In this document: positions 1 through 11,619 of the stretch, piece by piece
Layout: every line of letters starts with the position of its first letter
Position numbering within the stretch: position 1 is the stretch's first letter
Origin: Morella rubra
Lineage: Eukaryota > Streptophyta > Magnoliopsida > Fagales > Myricaceae
Assembly (NCBI GenBank): GCA_003952965.2
Contig: CM025852.1
Location: forward strand, 186,001 to 250,000
Length of the DNA stretch: 64,000 nucleotides
Direction: 5' to 3'
The notes under the pieces: model-generated
What the model saw: the letters and a program-made list of their open reading frames with translations, nothing else
What the model was told of the DNA's origin: nothing
Databases searched by the model: none
Made by a program: the position numbers and the translations under genes

Positions 1-757
1 GCGACAAATCTTTTGGTTATATATCAGCATTTATCCAATTTACTTGAGAAAAACATTATGACCCACAACACATTGCTTCTTGATTTCCATAATGCACGTA
101 GAAGTATGCAACTCTCAGTCATCTTTCGTTGAATTGTAATTCATCCAAAATCCTATTTACTGTCATCCAAAAAGCTCACTTCTTTTATATTTTGATCCAT
201 GGAGCCTGTAGATCCAAAAATCTCCTCTCTAAATTGGGCCCCAAAAGTCACCTCTCAAGTCTCAAGTCTTCAGCAACATCCGAAGTTGATAAAAAAAATT
301 TTTTTTCTATTTAATGCAAAAAAAAGTAATGAAAGTTCAGGAAATTATTTATACTATTTCAAAAGAACTGTTTTGATTTATCAATAAAATTTTTTTAGTT
401 TGATTTAAAATAAAATTGATGTAAAAATAAAATAAAATAAAAACCTAAAACGAATAGATAAATTTGACATTCAAATACTACCTAAATATCTCACTAAGAT
501 ATGAAAGTAAAAAATAGATAAAGAATGTATAAATTATAACACCCACGTGTACTCCACAGAAAGTAGCCACCACTTCATTCAAAATTTCCCCCGAACGCTG
601 CCACGCTGGTAGTCTCTGAACTTCCCAGGTCAGTTACCTCACAAAGCGTCGACTTGTCTGTTTGCTCGCATGGAACAGTAAAACAGAAGCAAATTTGCAA
701 AACCCGGAGCTGCCCCTTTCCGTTCGTTGGCTCTTCAAGGCTTAACCCATCGATGCG
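1..757 (+). promoter_or_regulatory. Upstream region of ARP8
   Basis: This is AT-rich DNA with no convincing gene; the small open frames here have no recognisable features. A palindromic G-box core (CACGTG, 544-549) lies about 210 bases upstream of the ARP8 start codon. It is a typical bZIP/bHLH site but could occur by chance. The roughly 150 bases before the ATG at 758 are less AT-rich and are probably the 5' leader. No clear TATA box was picked out. Confidence 0.4.
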
Positions 758-3700
758 ATGTCGCTGCTCAGGAAGGTATGGGAATCCGTGTCGAACAGGA
801 AGTGTGCCAATTCAGATCGCCAGCAATTCGTTTTGGGGTCGTACTCTTCGTCCTCCTCGTCTTTGGGGGCGTTCGACCGGATACCGTTAGATGTGTTGAT
901 GCTGATACTGCGAATTCTTGGGCCCAAAGAGGCCATGAAAATGAGCCTCGTATGCAAGTGTTGGTATTCCCTCGTCTCTGACAATCGTCTTTGGATTTTC
1001 TTCCTCCAGAATCAGAAGGAGTCCTGGGACTCCATTTTTTTCGCCGAAACGACTTTGAGAGCTGGGTATCCTTTTCAGTAAGTTTTTAGTTTTGCTTTGG
1101 CTTTGTTCGGTTGCGAGAGGGAGGAAAAAGAGTCTTGAGTTTTGGTTAATTCGTCTCAGCTCATACATGATAATTGCACTACTAACGATCGAGTTTGAGT
1201 TAGTTATATTTTGTAAACATGTCGCTCTTATTAATTATTTGCAAGTCTCTCGTGTCTGTTCTGAAACCTTCTTCCTCTTCCGTAATGATTAAAAAGTTTG
1301 ATTTTTGATGGCTTTGATCTGGTCCATTAAGTGGTTTAGGTTCTGCTTAGAAGGGAAAAAAAAAAAAAAGTAGTTTAGGTTCTAGCTGGTCTTTGAGAGA
1401 AGTTTGAGTTAGGGAAGTTTATGATCAAGGCTGAAATCTATTTTAAGCAACCATTTTTTGATGGTTTTAGCACAATTAGTTGTCTGTAAAAGATTGAACT
1501 GTTAACGTTAATTTCCGTCAATACGACAGTCTTCGTAAGTTGGCATAGATATGCAATGCAAGAATAGCAACATCAATCGTCTAAACATCAGATAACGGCA
1601 AAGCTTGTGTGCTGTTTTAAAGATTCTTTCACGGTATTCTTAATCTCATTAGTTCCTAAAATGAACTCTGGTTGCAGAACATTCTCCTCTCACATGCCAG
1701 AATTATCCTTCATGCGCATTTATAGTCAACGGGCACTAGTTCAGGGTTCTGTTATTATTGACGGTGAGCCTCTTGAATGTTCTTCCTTCCCCATGCTTTA
1801 TCATAATTGAGAACGGATGCAAATGGTGGTAGATTTACAGTCTAACAGAATTTATTTTCTGATCTTTAATGTTAACAGTTGTTTTGGTTGAATTATGAAA
1901 GCTTTTAGTATTCATTAAAAACATAGAACCGACATGTCAAACATGTTCACATTTTCTGTTTATGTAAACAAAAACAGGTGGTTCTGGCTATTGCAAGTTT
2001 GGTTGGAGCAAGTATGACTCTCCTTCAGGCCAGCCGTCGACATTCGTGGTACCGTTTCACTTGTAGCTTATTCTCTGAAACTTTACAAGATTCCAGGAAC
2101 GATGAATTTTGCATGTTTATGTACTTATAGATGAGTTTCTGGCCGTCCTTCAGTGCTTCTTTCTCTAAATTGGTTTCCTTTTGCTACATCTGTATGTGCA
2201 GGAATTTGGTAACATTGAGTCGCCAATGTACTCTAGACTTCGACATTTTTATGCAACCATTTATAGCAGGTTTAATCCCTCTTCTTTTATTTTTTTTTCT
2301 TTTATGTTTTCTTTTTAGTTTTGCCTAGTCCTTCTAAATGTTAGTCATGCAAATTTTTTATTTAAACTTCTCTTTCTCTCTAGAAAGGCCAATCAAGTTA
2401 TATTCTATTAAGCTTATATTTTAAATAGAAAACATGTGTGCAAATGTAAGTTCTCACTCTATAATCCAATAAGAAGTCTGCATAATTGGATTAAGATCTA
2501 CGTGTACCCCATCGTTTTCCAGCCAAATTTGTTACAAGTGCACAAGATACTACTTTCCATGACATATTCAAGCTCTTATAGCTGTTTGGTTGTACTAGCA
2601 TTTTTGCCAGCCTCAGATGTGTTAGTTCATCTGGGTCTTGGTGCTTTATTAATTACAAATTTTGATCATACTTCTTTACAGGATGCAGGTGAAACCAGCT
2701 AATTACCCGGCTGTTGTGTCTTTACCACTCTGCCACTATGACGGTCAGCTACTATCTAGTAACTTACCCAAGATCTCTGTCCTGGATTGCCTGCATTTAT
2801 TCTCTATGCTCAAAACTTCAAATCCTTATGAAACTGATGTCAAAGCCCTAGGAACAAATAACACACTATAGATGCAAGCCCTAAAGGTAGGAAAATGACT
2901 TTCGCCACTTTTAAACATTTATTGCTTCATTTTAATGAAATTACTTGACTGACTACATGAAAATGAACTAGTTGGAGTTGTATGTTATGAAACATCAGAC
3001 CAAAGATGTTTATTTGATAATTCTGTCAAATAACTTTGAGCTGTATAAGCTTTTGTCTGCAATTACGTGACTGACTATGTCAAAATCAACTAGTTTGAGT
3101 TGTATGTTATGAAACATTAGACCAAAGATGTGTATTTGATAGATTCTGTCAAACAATGTTTTTAGGTTGGATTCCTCATTGTTAACATAAAGGAAAACAT
3201 CTGGTGATCTTTTTGTGAGATCTGATTATATCGGAGTTTGGCTTATGCAGTGATTGATCAATGAAGTTCTACCTACATCGTGCCTTTCAATATGTACAAA
3301 TGAAGTCTTTTCTTTCTCATTCTTCCAGATACTGAAAATGCCAAAGCATCAAGGCGGCAGCTCAAAGAAGCTATCTACTCGGCTCTGTTTGACATGAATG
3401 TTCCTGCGGTTTGTGCCATCAATCAGGTACATTTTGTCACCAGTTTTGTGATTGATTAAGTTCTGGAGGGTCATTCTTAAAACACAAAGCTTTCCAAGAG
3501 ATTAAGAGTATTCATTCCATGTAAATATTTTCTATAAAGCTTTGACGTATACCAAACATGCTAGAAAAGGAATTATAGCTTTCCAAGACATTGGCCAGGG
3601 AAATAAGAAACCAGCCCAGACTGATGTAACCTAAACCTAAATCCAAAAGAAAAGGAATTCTTTAAGGCTATGGCAAGGAGTGAGTTACAAATCATTTTTT

Positions 3701-6700
3701 GGTTTTCTACATTACAGCACATCTTGCAGTCTAGGATTATAATGAGCTTTTGATTCATGACTTTGGCCTTCTATCTACTTGAAGGGCTATATGTAGAAGA
3801 TGCTGATCTTTTACTGGGCTTGTCAAATTCGTTTATATAGCTGGTAAGGTCTGTGGTAGAATAAATGTGGGAAGCTAAAGTTCTTAATAATTGTCTCTAC
3901 TTCCATAATCTTTTCCGTTTTTCACCCTCCCAAGGAGTAAAAAGCAAAAGAATGATCTTTCCCAGAGTACCTATTTCTTCATTTTCATCAAAAATTTTGA
4001 TCTTGTAGCATTGTTATCTTGGGATTTTTTGTCCATTTCTGGCACAAGTTCAGTAAAGGTCAAGCTTAGCTATGACAATGGACTTTTATGGAGTGATATC
4101 ATCATTGATCATTTCCTAGCAAGGGAGACAATGACCTCATTATGCTTTTGATGATTTAACCTGGGCAAAATGATTTTATTCCCTTTAAAAGTTCTCAGTT
4201 TTTAGGGTTGCATGCCCACATGCAACACATGATGCTATTCATGAAATTATTCAGTGTTTTGGGATGAAGGATGAACTTTATGGACAGCTAAATACCAGAG
4301 AGAGGTGGCTTGTTGGTGAAGTACAAAAGTAGGATTTATGTTTCGTGTCAGGCATTCCTTGTGTTAATTATTAAAACGCAGTATGATTTCTGAATATGGA
4401 TATGTATTGTGGGCAGTTCTTTTTGGGGCTTGGAATAGGATTCTTTCAAAGACTTTAAGCTGCCAAATGTAATGCTCTAGTTGCTCTAGTTCAACTAACA
4501 TAATGGGTTGGATGACTTGTGTATGTATTTGTGTCGCTTTTGTATATTCAATCTGCATCATTTCAATACTTTGACCTTGGTAAGATCATGTAAATCTATA
4601 TTTACTCTCTGGTCTCAAATTTACCATACTCTAGTTTTGAAAATGTAGGCAACATTAGCATTGTATGCTGCGAGACGAACTTCAGGGATTGTTGTTAATA
4701 TTGGTTTCCATGTCACATCTGTTGTTCCAAGTAAGCTCTCCTGATATTGCTCTTATTGACTTGAAACAATAGTGATATGCAAACAATCTTACTGTAATGC
4801 GGTGTAGTGGTAGGCTTCAATAGGCACTTCAAGCTTAGGTCAGGGACTTTTCTGTGTTATCTTTTATGGTAGTAATTTTTCGGTGTAGCCTTGTAAGGCT
4901 TTTGCCTCAAATCTGCAATTAGTGGTGGTTTTATAGCACATACTGTCCGCTTATTTCATTTTTTTGTCCCATTGTCGGTGGGCTTTCAGTGTATTTTTAT
5001 TCTTTTTCCTTTAGAATTGATAATTGGATTCATGTTTTATGTTATTGGGTTGTACAGTCTTGAATGGTAAAGTAATGCGCAAGGTGGGGGTGGAAGTGGT
5101 GGGACTGGGAGCACTAAAACTTACAGGGTTCCTTAAGGAGTTGATGCAGCGGAACAATATAAATTTTGCATCAATGTACACCATTCGCACACTGAAAGAG
5201 GTACTTACATAATGCTTTCCCGTTGGTTTATCCAATTTTGATTCTCTTTTCATGAAAAAGTAGGTAGTGAGCTGTTGTTCTGGCTATTTTGCATGTGGGG
5301 GGTACATGTTATCAGAAACATCTTTTGCAATTATTGGGAGTCATCTTAGCAACATTAACACAGACAGATCCACTTTTATACTGTTATCACCGAATGCTGC
5401 TTGCTGTATCTCTGCCTTTTGGTTTTTTGAGTTGATACTACTTCAAGTTTGTGTTTTCAGTACTCCTTATATTTCCGAAGAAACATCCTACTGAAGTTAA
5501 TTTTCTGCTGATCGGACATGCAGGCACTATGTTATGTTGCTGCTGATTATGAAGCTGAGCTGTCTAAAGATACTGAAGCATTACTTGAGGTTGAGGGAGA
5601 AGGTTGGTTTACCCTTTCAAAAGAGCGGTTTCAAACAGGAGAGATCTTGTTCCAGCCACGCATTGCAGGAGTGTAAGTTACACAATCTGGCTATCTTATA
5701 GTAAGTGGCTGGAGAACTCTCATATCAATGTTCTTTCAAAAACAATATCTTGCATATCTGCCCATTAAATTATTTAGATTTTTATCTACAAATTACAGCC
5801 TGATACTAAGCACGACAAATGAATTTCTGATATGATGGTTTTTGTCCACCTTTAGGAGCTGCTTATCGACAAGACGAACTAGTGACAAATGTTTCTGGAA
5901 TTTCTGATCTAAGTAATTCATTTACTTTTCAACATAACTTACTGCAAAATTGATTGTAAGAACTACTTGCTTACACTTATAAGTCCAGAATTTCCAGAGG
6001 ATACATACATAGAACTGTGTTTATTACTTGCTTAAAGAATAAGAAGTGGCAATTTAATAATTTAGATAAAATTGCAATTATGAACACGTGCATAAAACCC
6101 ACCACTGGGCAAGAAACCATCAGTGGTAGATTTCAAGGATGAATCTACCCTTGATGCAGATTGAAACCTTCTTTTGTCCTTTTTAACTTTTGTTTCCCCA
6201 CCTTTATTTATGTTATAACCATAGGACATCCATCATCTACTTCTACCACTGCAACTCACAACCTTGAAACCCTTAGCTCGTTGTTCTTTGAACATCGAAA
6301 CCCTTGGGGGACCTTAATCAACCACTCACCTAAAGCTGGCAAAGTATGTTTCTTTTGTAGGTTGAGTGTTGGGTTTTTTTCTGCCTGGTTGTGTGCATCT
6401 GTTATTTGATCCGGTATCATATCCATTGTTTACCTTTTTGCAAATGGTGGAGGAGGGAAGATTGGTGGCACTGATTTGAATTTGGAGGTCGATAGGTGTT
6501 GTTGTTGGTGGATATCAAATTGTGGTGACAGCAATGAATAGATGTTGGGGCGAAGAGCTATTGGTGAGGGAGGCCGCACTTGGAGTGGGTGTTGAGGAGG
6601 AGGATGACGAAGCCAAGGTGGTGAAGCCTGTAGATGATGTCAGATCTGGCAAGTCCCTGGTAGCCAGCTATGAAAATCCAAGCACAGCAGTTGGAAAGGA

Positions 6701-8735
6701 GGAGTGATGTGAATAAAATGGTAGACTATGATAAAATATGGAAGTGGCAAATGACAACAGAGTTATTACCACTGTCTAATTCTCATGCGAAGACAGAGAT
6801 TACATGGCTTTGATTAGACCAGGGAGGGGCAAGGAGGAATCTCGATAAGGTTTGCATGCGTGTGTGACTGTTCAGGAAATTTAAAAAGAAAAAATGAAAA
6901 AACATGGTCATGAGACTAGGGACAGGCGGAATTGTGAATCCTCTGATAAACTTGCAACTTTCGTATTGTGTTCAGCTGCATCAGTGGATCATGGCGACAT
7001 GATGTGCACCCCTTTGGTAGAATAGTAGAATTAAGCAGGAGTTTAAAACAGCAGTGTTTATTTGCCATAACGCATAGTATTAGGAGGCCCTTGCACAGTT
7101 TAATTTACATTTCAGTTATACGTGTCATGAACCCGCATGCAGGAATCATTCTTCTGATCAAAGGGTTCGTTGCCTTAAAGAAGGTGTAAAGAAACCCTGT
7201 ATCTTAATCAAGCCATGGCTGCAAGCCCTTTTAAGGTTGAGGCTCTTTTCTGTTTTTTTTTTTGCATCCAACAAAAAAAAGGTTTTATGTCGTAACATTT
7301 ATCATCATCTTTATAGACGATGCCATGGATGTTTGGCAACAGGCTATGAAAATAGCACTTTGCAAATGCACTGATGCCATGGCTTTGATTAGACAAGAAG
7401 AGGGAAAGAAGGGAGGGGCAAGGAGGGGAATCTCGATAAGGTTTGCAACTGTTCAGGAAATTTAAAAAGAAAAAATGAAAAAACATGGTCATGAGACTAG
7501 GGACAGGCGGAATTGTGAATCCTCTGATAAACTTGCAACTTTCGTATTGTGTTCAGCTGCATCAGTGGATCATGGCGACATGATGTGCACCCCTTTGGTA
7601 GAATAGTAGAATTAAGCAGGAGTTTAAAACAGCAGTGTTTATTTGCCATAACGCATAGTATTAGGAGGCCCTTGCACAGTTTAATTTACATTTCAGTTAT
7701 ACGTGTCATGAACCCGCTTGATGCATCTGGAATCAATTCTTTCCTCTGATCAACTGTTTGTGGTGGTTCGTTGCACTTAAAGAAAGGTGTCCAAAGCTGT
7801 AAGTGCAGCTATGCTCTCTCTCTAGTTTCTGCTGGGGCTATTTTTTTTTTTTTTTCCAACACAAAAAAATTTCTTTTATGTCTAACATTATCATGTGCAT
7901 CTTGGTATAGACGTGCCATGGGTTTGCAACAGGCTGTAGCACTTTGCATGCACCACTGCCATGATGCAGAATTAACAAGTGATGACGCTTGGTTCAAGAC
8001 TGTAGTCTTGTCAGGGGGGACTGCCTGTTTACCAGGACTGCCAGGTACTGATCTAGATATAAATGTTGTAGAAGGACCTTTCCTTTGGGGTTCTCAACTT
8101 TTTCAGATGGAGCATGAATCTAATCTTATGTACCTAATTAAGTAGTAGGTCAATACCTTCGATTGTTGAGTATATGACCCTAATCGTGTTTTAATTTCTT
8201 CTGTTTCAGAAAGATTAGAGAAGGAACTGCATGGACTTCTTCCCCCATTGATTTCCCATGGAATAAGAATCATTCCTCCTCCTTATGGTGCACTCACCGT
8301 GTGGTATGGGGCAAAGGTTATCAGCAACGTAAGCTGCCTCACTGTATTAAGCTACCTTCTCCTCACTCCTCAGAGAGCACCAAAATCTTCTTGTGTTGCC
8401 ACCCGTCATAGCATGTCAACTCTAATGTTCAATAGATTCCAAGACGTTGGTCTTCCTTAAAGATCTAGGTTTAGATACAAGATGAAGCTTTATTAAGTAT
8501 GGTTGTTAGTGAACTGTGTAGATACAAGTTTTGTGAACATTGAAGTACCCTTCAGGTACAAAATTGAATATCGTGTTTGCATGGACTAGTCTACTTCTAT
8601 TTGTAAGTTCTATGGTGTGGCTTTCATCTCTTTTGACATACCTTTGTGTTGATACAGTTGAGTAACTTTCCCGGCCCCTGGTGTATGACAAAGAAGCAGT
8701 GCCGGCAGAAGTCTAGACTCAACCTCATTTGGTGA
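758..8735 (+). CDS. ARP8: Actin-related protein 8 with N-terminal F-box (ARP8), 12 exons
   Basis: Coding exons with consensus splice sites: 758-1077, 1678-1763, 1978-2048, 2202-2269, 2682-2743, 3329-3426, 4649-4730, 5058-5200, 5524-5672, 7911-8044, 8210-8328, 8658-8735. Together they give 1410 nt, or 469 aa, close to the roughly 471 aa of Arabidopsis ARP8. All phases join cleanly. Residues about 38-80 (FDRIPLDVLMLILRILGPKE, then VCKCWYSL) form an F-box. The rest is an actin fold, with family motifs such as GYCKFGWSKYDSPSG, MNVPAVCAINQ, RRTSGIVVNIG, FKTVVLSGGTACLPG and the C-terminal NFPGPWCMTKKQ. F-box plus actin-related domain is diagnostic of plant ARP8, which is reported as nucleolar; its biochemical role is unsettled. 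The third donor was chosen at 2049 because it keeps one residue where Arabidopsis has Leu. Introns 5 and 9 carry internal duplications, listed separately. Identification is very secure. Confidence 0.95.
2939..3157 (+). repeat. Diverged ~95-bp direct repeat in ARP8 intron 5
   Basis: Two copies of a segment of about 95 bases lie 122 bases apart (2939-3033 and 3061-3157). Both contain CTAGTT, GAGTTGTATGTTATGAAACAT and AGACCAAAGATGT in the same order, with scattered substitutions. They sit entirely inside an intron with no coding content. The divergence suggests an older duplication than the others in this window. Confidence 0.8.
6803..7962 (+). repeat. Tandem duplication of ARP8 intron 9 and the 5' part of exon 10
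   Basis: Two head-to-tail units of about 580 bases. The core 6868-7136 is identical by eye to 7449-7717 (offset 581). Downstream of the core, unit 1 contains a degraded copy of the start of exon 10 (about 7318-7381, GGCAACAGGCT and TAGCACTTTGCA recognisable) before unit 2 begins. Unit 2 leads into the intact exon 10 at 7911. The unit-1 exon copy has several 1-3-base insertions that destroy its frame. The boundary falls inside exon 10, just after CCATG. Confidence 0.85.
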
Positions 8736-9330
8736 TGGCAAGGAGGTATCTCTGATGGAAATCTTGGATGACCTCGCCTGGTGTAGTCCACAAATTTGCA
8801 GCAGGAACCTTCTGATGCTTGTTAAGAGATTTAAATATGGTTTTAGATTCTAGAAAACCATATTTTCTATGACCTCTCTTGCCTACTTATTCTTGATACC
8901 CAAGTGTTACATCCATAAATTTCCATTTGTTGTAACTTTATGCATGTAATAAATAGTCAATACCACAGAGAATAAGCTGTTCGGCGATGGATTCCATGAG
9001 GAGATTCGCAAGGGAATCGCAATGTAGCATATCCGACTTGAATAAAATCATGACTCGGCTTTTGCAATCTTCTGATTATGGCGGCAAAGGCAACATTGCT
9101 ACTCACCCCTCTTGTCTCCCAGGGAGTGAGAGAGGGAGGGCTCCAGTTTTTCTGAAGGATGACAGTGTTGTGCACCCTGGAATCGCGTCCCAATCCATGG
9201 TAGATGCTTATATTTCTGCTCATGCATCCCGCGTCAATTGACTCAATTTCTTATCATTGGCTGTTCCCATTTTCTACGCTGGTTGGTAGGTTTTGACAGC
9301 CGAGTCCCCGGGAAAAATCAACTCGGGCAT
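8736..9330. other. Convergent intergenic region, ARP8 / PPR
   Basis: This segment of about 600 bases lies between the ARP8 stop and the PPR stop, which face each other, so both 3' untranslated regions must fit here. The open frames on both strands near 8957-9241 have no recognisable domain and overlap each other, so they are not called as genes. Confidence 0.5.
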
Positions 9331-11037
9331 CTAATTTTCTACCAGACCCCTCCATACCCTGTGGATCTCTCTCAGCTTGCTGTGATCTATGTTCCCTACC
9401 GTGAACTCATGAACGACGCCATCTACTTCAACAAGGCTCGTTCCACGTGTCGTCTCCAAGTCATTTTCCTTTATGAATCTTCTAATTTTAGTTGCATCAT
9501 CTTTTTCACCTGCATTGGCCAACATGAGCCCGGCTAGTTTATACCGGTCACCTGACATTGGCTCGAGGACAATGAGGTGTCTGAATGCACGATTGCCTCT
9601 TCTTAGGTCACCATGGGTTCTACAAGCGCCGAGTAGCGTTCCCCATATAGTCGAATTTGGTGCTTCTGGCATTGAAGCGATAAACTCTTCTGCTTCTGAC
9701 AGCCGGCCAGCCCGGCCAAGGAGGTCCACCATGCATCCATAGTGCTCAATAGATGGTCTAATCCCAAAATCATGAATCATTTGATTGAAGTAGTGATGTC
9801 CGAGTTCAACATATCCAGCGTGGGAGCAAGCAGATAATACAGCCACAAAGATCACTTCGTTCGGATGAGTTCTGCTAGCAATCATGTCATCAAAGAGTTG
9901 GAAACATTTTTCAGGTTGTCCATGCATGGCAAAACCAGATAAAATGACTCCCCATGTTACTATATCTCTTCGAGCCATATTTTGAAAAACTTTATAGCCA
10001 CACTGGATGCTGCCACATTTGGCGTACATGTCAATCAGAGCAGTGCCTAGAGTAACACTGATCTGAAACCCAGCTTTATCAAGATTTGCGTGTATCCATC
10101 TTCCCTGATCCAGTGCTCCCAAATGAGCACAGGCAGATAAGGAGCTCACAAGTGTTGATTCATTTGGATGGACTTGGGAAACCATCATTTCACGAAAGGT
10201 AACTAAGGCCTCCGAAAACATACCGTTCTTCGCATATCCTGTGACCATTGCACTCCAAGAAGCAACATCTCTTGCTTCCATAGTATCAAACATTTTCCTA
10301 GCCTTTTCTACATGACCTTGGCTTAGGTACCCAGAGATTATAGAGTTCTTTGCAAGCGTGTTCTCTTCTGAAAACTCCGCAAGAACACGTTCTGCACAAG
10401 CAATGCTACCTGAAACTGTGTACATATGTATCAGAGAGCTATGAACGTGGGTATCAGGGGCGATTCCAGCTTTAACCATCTGGCCGTGCACTTGTTTACC
10501 TTCAAACAGCGCTTCCAAATGGGAACATGCCTTGAAGACGAAGGTGAAAGTGTAATTGTCTGGGGTTATACCATCCAGTAAGAGCTTATTATACAGTAAG
10601 AGTGAATCATGTGGGCACTTACCCAGTGTTAGGCCTCTAATCATGGTGTTGTAGGCAAAAGCATCAGGAGAAGGTAGTCCACTGAAGATGGAAAAGGCGA
10701 AGTCTATTTGTGACATTGTAACATATGACTCGAGGAGCCTCCCTGCATTTGGAGGGCGGTCAAGGAGTCCCGACACAACCAACTGAGCATGTATCTGTTT
10801 TACTACCTCAGAGTTGTGGCAAAATTGAAGCAACTGGATAGCCGCTGGGATTCTAGTTGGGGTCCTGCCTAATGGGAGAGGTAACTTCTTTCTCCGTGGG
10901 AAAGGATAAAGGTGAGAGGGAAACCATGATTTCGAAAGGATAAGAAAAGAAGAGGAAAAAAAAAACAGAGTTGAAAGCTCGATAGTAGCTAATGATATTG
11001 GTCGCCAATCAGAAAAGTACCTTTCTCTACACCTCAT
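9331..11037 (-). CDS. PLS-class pentatricopeptide repeat protein, E/E+ type
   Basis: This is a single uninterrupted reading frame of 568 aa, typical of intronless plant PPR genes. After about 60 variable residues, the sequence runs as successive P, L and S motifs: for example NTMIRGLTLG with PDNYTFTFVFKACS, NSIISGYLSQG, WSAMVTGYAKNGMFSEAL, HPNESTLVSSLSACAHLGAL, GTALIDMYAKCGSI, WGVILSGFAMHGQPEKCF and GCMVDLLGRAGRLSEAEEFI. It ends with E and E+ regions (WGTLLGACRTHGD, then SLVEVDGVVHEFTVG) and lacks the DYW deaminase domain. Family knowledge points to organellar RNA binding, usually C-to-U editing that recruits a separate DYW protein. The N-terminus (Arg/Ser-rich, hydrophobic, few acidic residues) fits a transit peptide. 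The start at 11037 is the first in-frame ATG, and a shorter start is possible. I cannot assign the Arabidopsis orthologue. It interrupts the ARP8-LLG1 adjacency seen in Arabidopsis. Confidence 0.92.
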   Translation of the reverse strand: MRCRERYFSDWRPISLATIELSTLFFFSSSFLILSKSWFPSHLYPFPRRKKLPLPLGRTPTRIPAAIQLLQFCHNSEVVKQIHAQLVVSGLLDRPPNAGRLLESYVTMSQIDFAFSIFSGLPSPDAFAYNTMIRGLTLGKCPHDSLLLYNKLLLDGITPDNYTFTFVFKACSHLEALFEGKQVHGQMVKAGIAPDTHVHSSLIHMYTVSGSIACAERVLAEFSEENTLAKNSIISGYLSQGHVEKARKMFDTMEARDVASWSAMVTGYAKNGMFSEALVTFREMMVSQVHPNESTLVSSLSACAHLGALDQGRWIHANLDKAGFQISVTLGTALIDMYAKCGSIQCGYKVFQNMARRDIVTWGVILSGFAMHGQPEKCFQLFDDMIASRTHPNEVIFVAVLSACSHAGYVELGHHYFNQMIHDFGIRPSIEHYGCMVDLLGRAGRLSEAEEFIASMPEAPNSTIWGTLLGACRTHGDLRRGNRAFRHLIVLEPMSGDRYKLAGLMLANAGEKDDATKIRRFIKENDLETTRGTSLVEVDGVVHEFTVGNIDHSKLREIHRVWRGLVEN

Positions 11038-11619
11038 ACAATCTTCGAAGTGGCTTTAAGCTTGGCCAGTGGAGGCAAGGAAATGACTTTGAAGTTTTAA
11101 TGGATCTGAGATACTCGACTTTGGTCTTGATTCTTATTAGCCATCCACAGCCACACAAATTAAGTCCACCAATCGATTTTCTGAGCGTAACGGCATCTTG
11201 GGTCCCAGTCTTACACACTTACTTCAAACAATGGAGATTTACAAATGCAAAATCATCTGTCAAGGGCAGATTTTATTTGGGACAGATCGGTCTCTTTTGA
11301 TGTACTCTGTTTATTTTCGCCACAATTATCATTTGCCAAGGAAAAAAGAATCATCTGTCAAACAATATAATCGGAGTCCCATAAATAATTTCCGGAGCAC
11401 AAACCCAACTCCGCAAATATAATAAAGCCCAAACCCCAACTACGAGGGGGCATCAAATTACATTTTGATACACAATAATTCTGAGTATGCCTAACTAAAA
11501 ATTATCAACTCCAGTTGGAGAAACAAAGGCAAGCATGGCCCAGAACCTGATATATGAATAAATTTGGCTTCAAAAGGTAAAAAAAAAAATGTTGGGAAAA
11601 AGAAAGAAACTTGACTTTC
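11038..11619. other. PPR 5' flank and LLG1 3' flank
   Basis: Intergenic, about 580 bases. It should hold the promoter and leader of the PPR gene and the 3' untranslated region of the LLG1-like gene (both on the minus strand). Short frames on both strands have no domain support. No repeat or RNA gene was recognised. Confidence 0.5.

Noticed and set aside
7771..8145. 124-codon plus-strand ORF
   Set aside because: This is ARP8 exon 10 read through both flanking introns; the splice borders at 7911 and 8044 define the true coding part.
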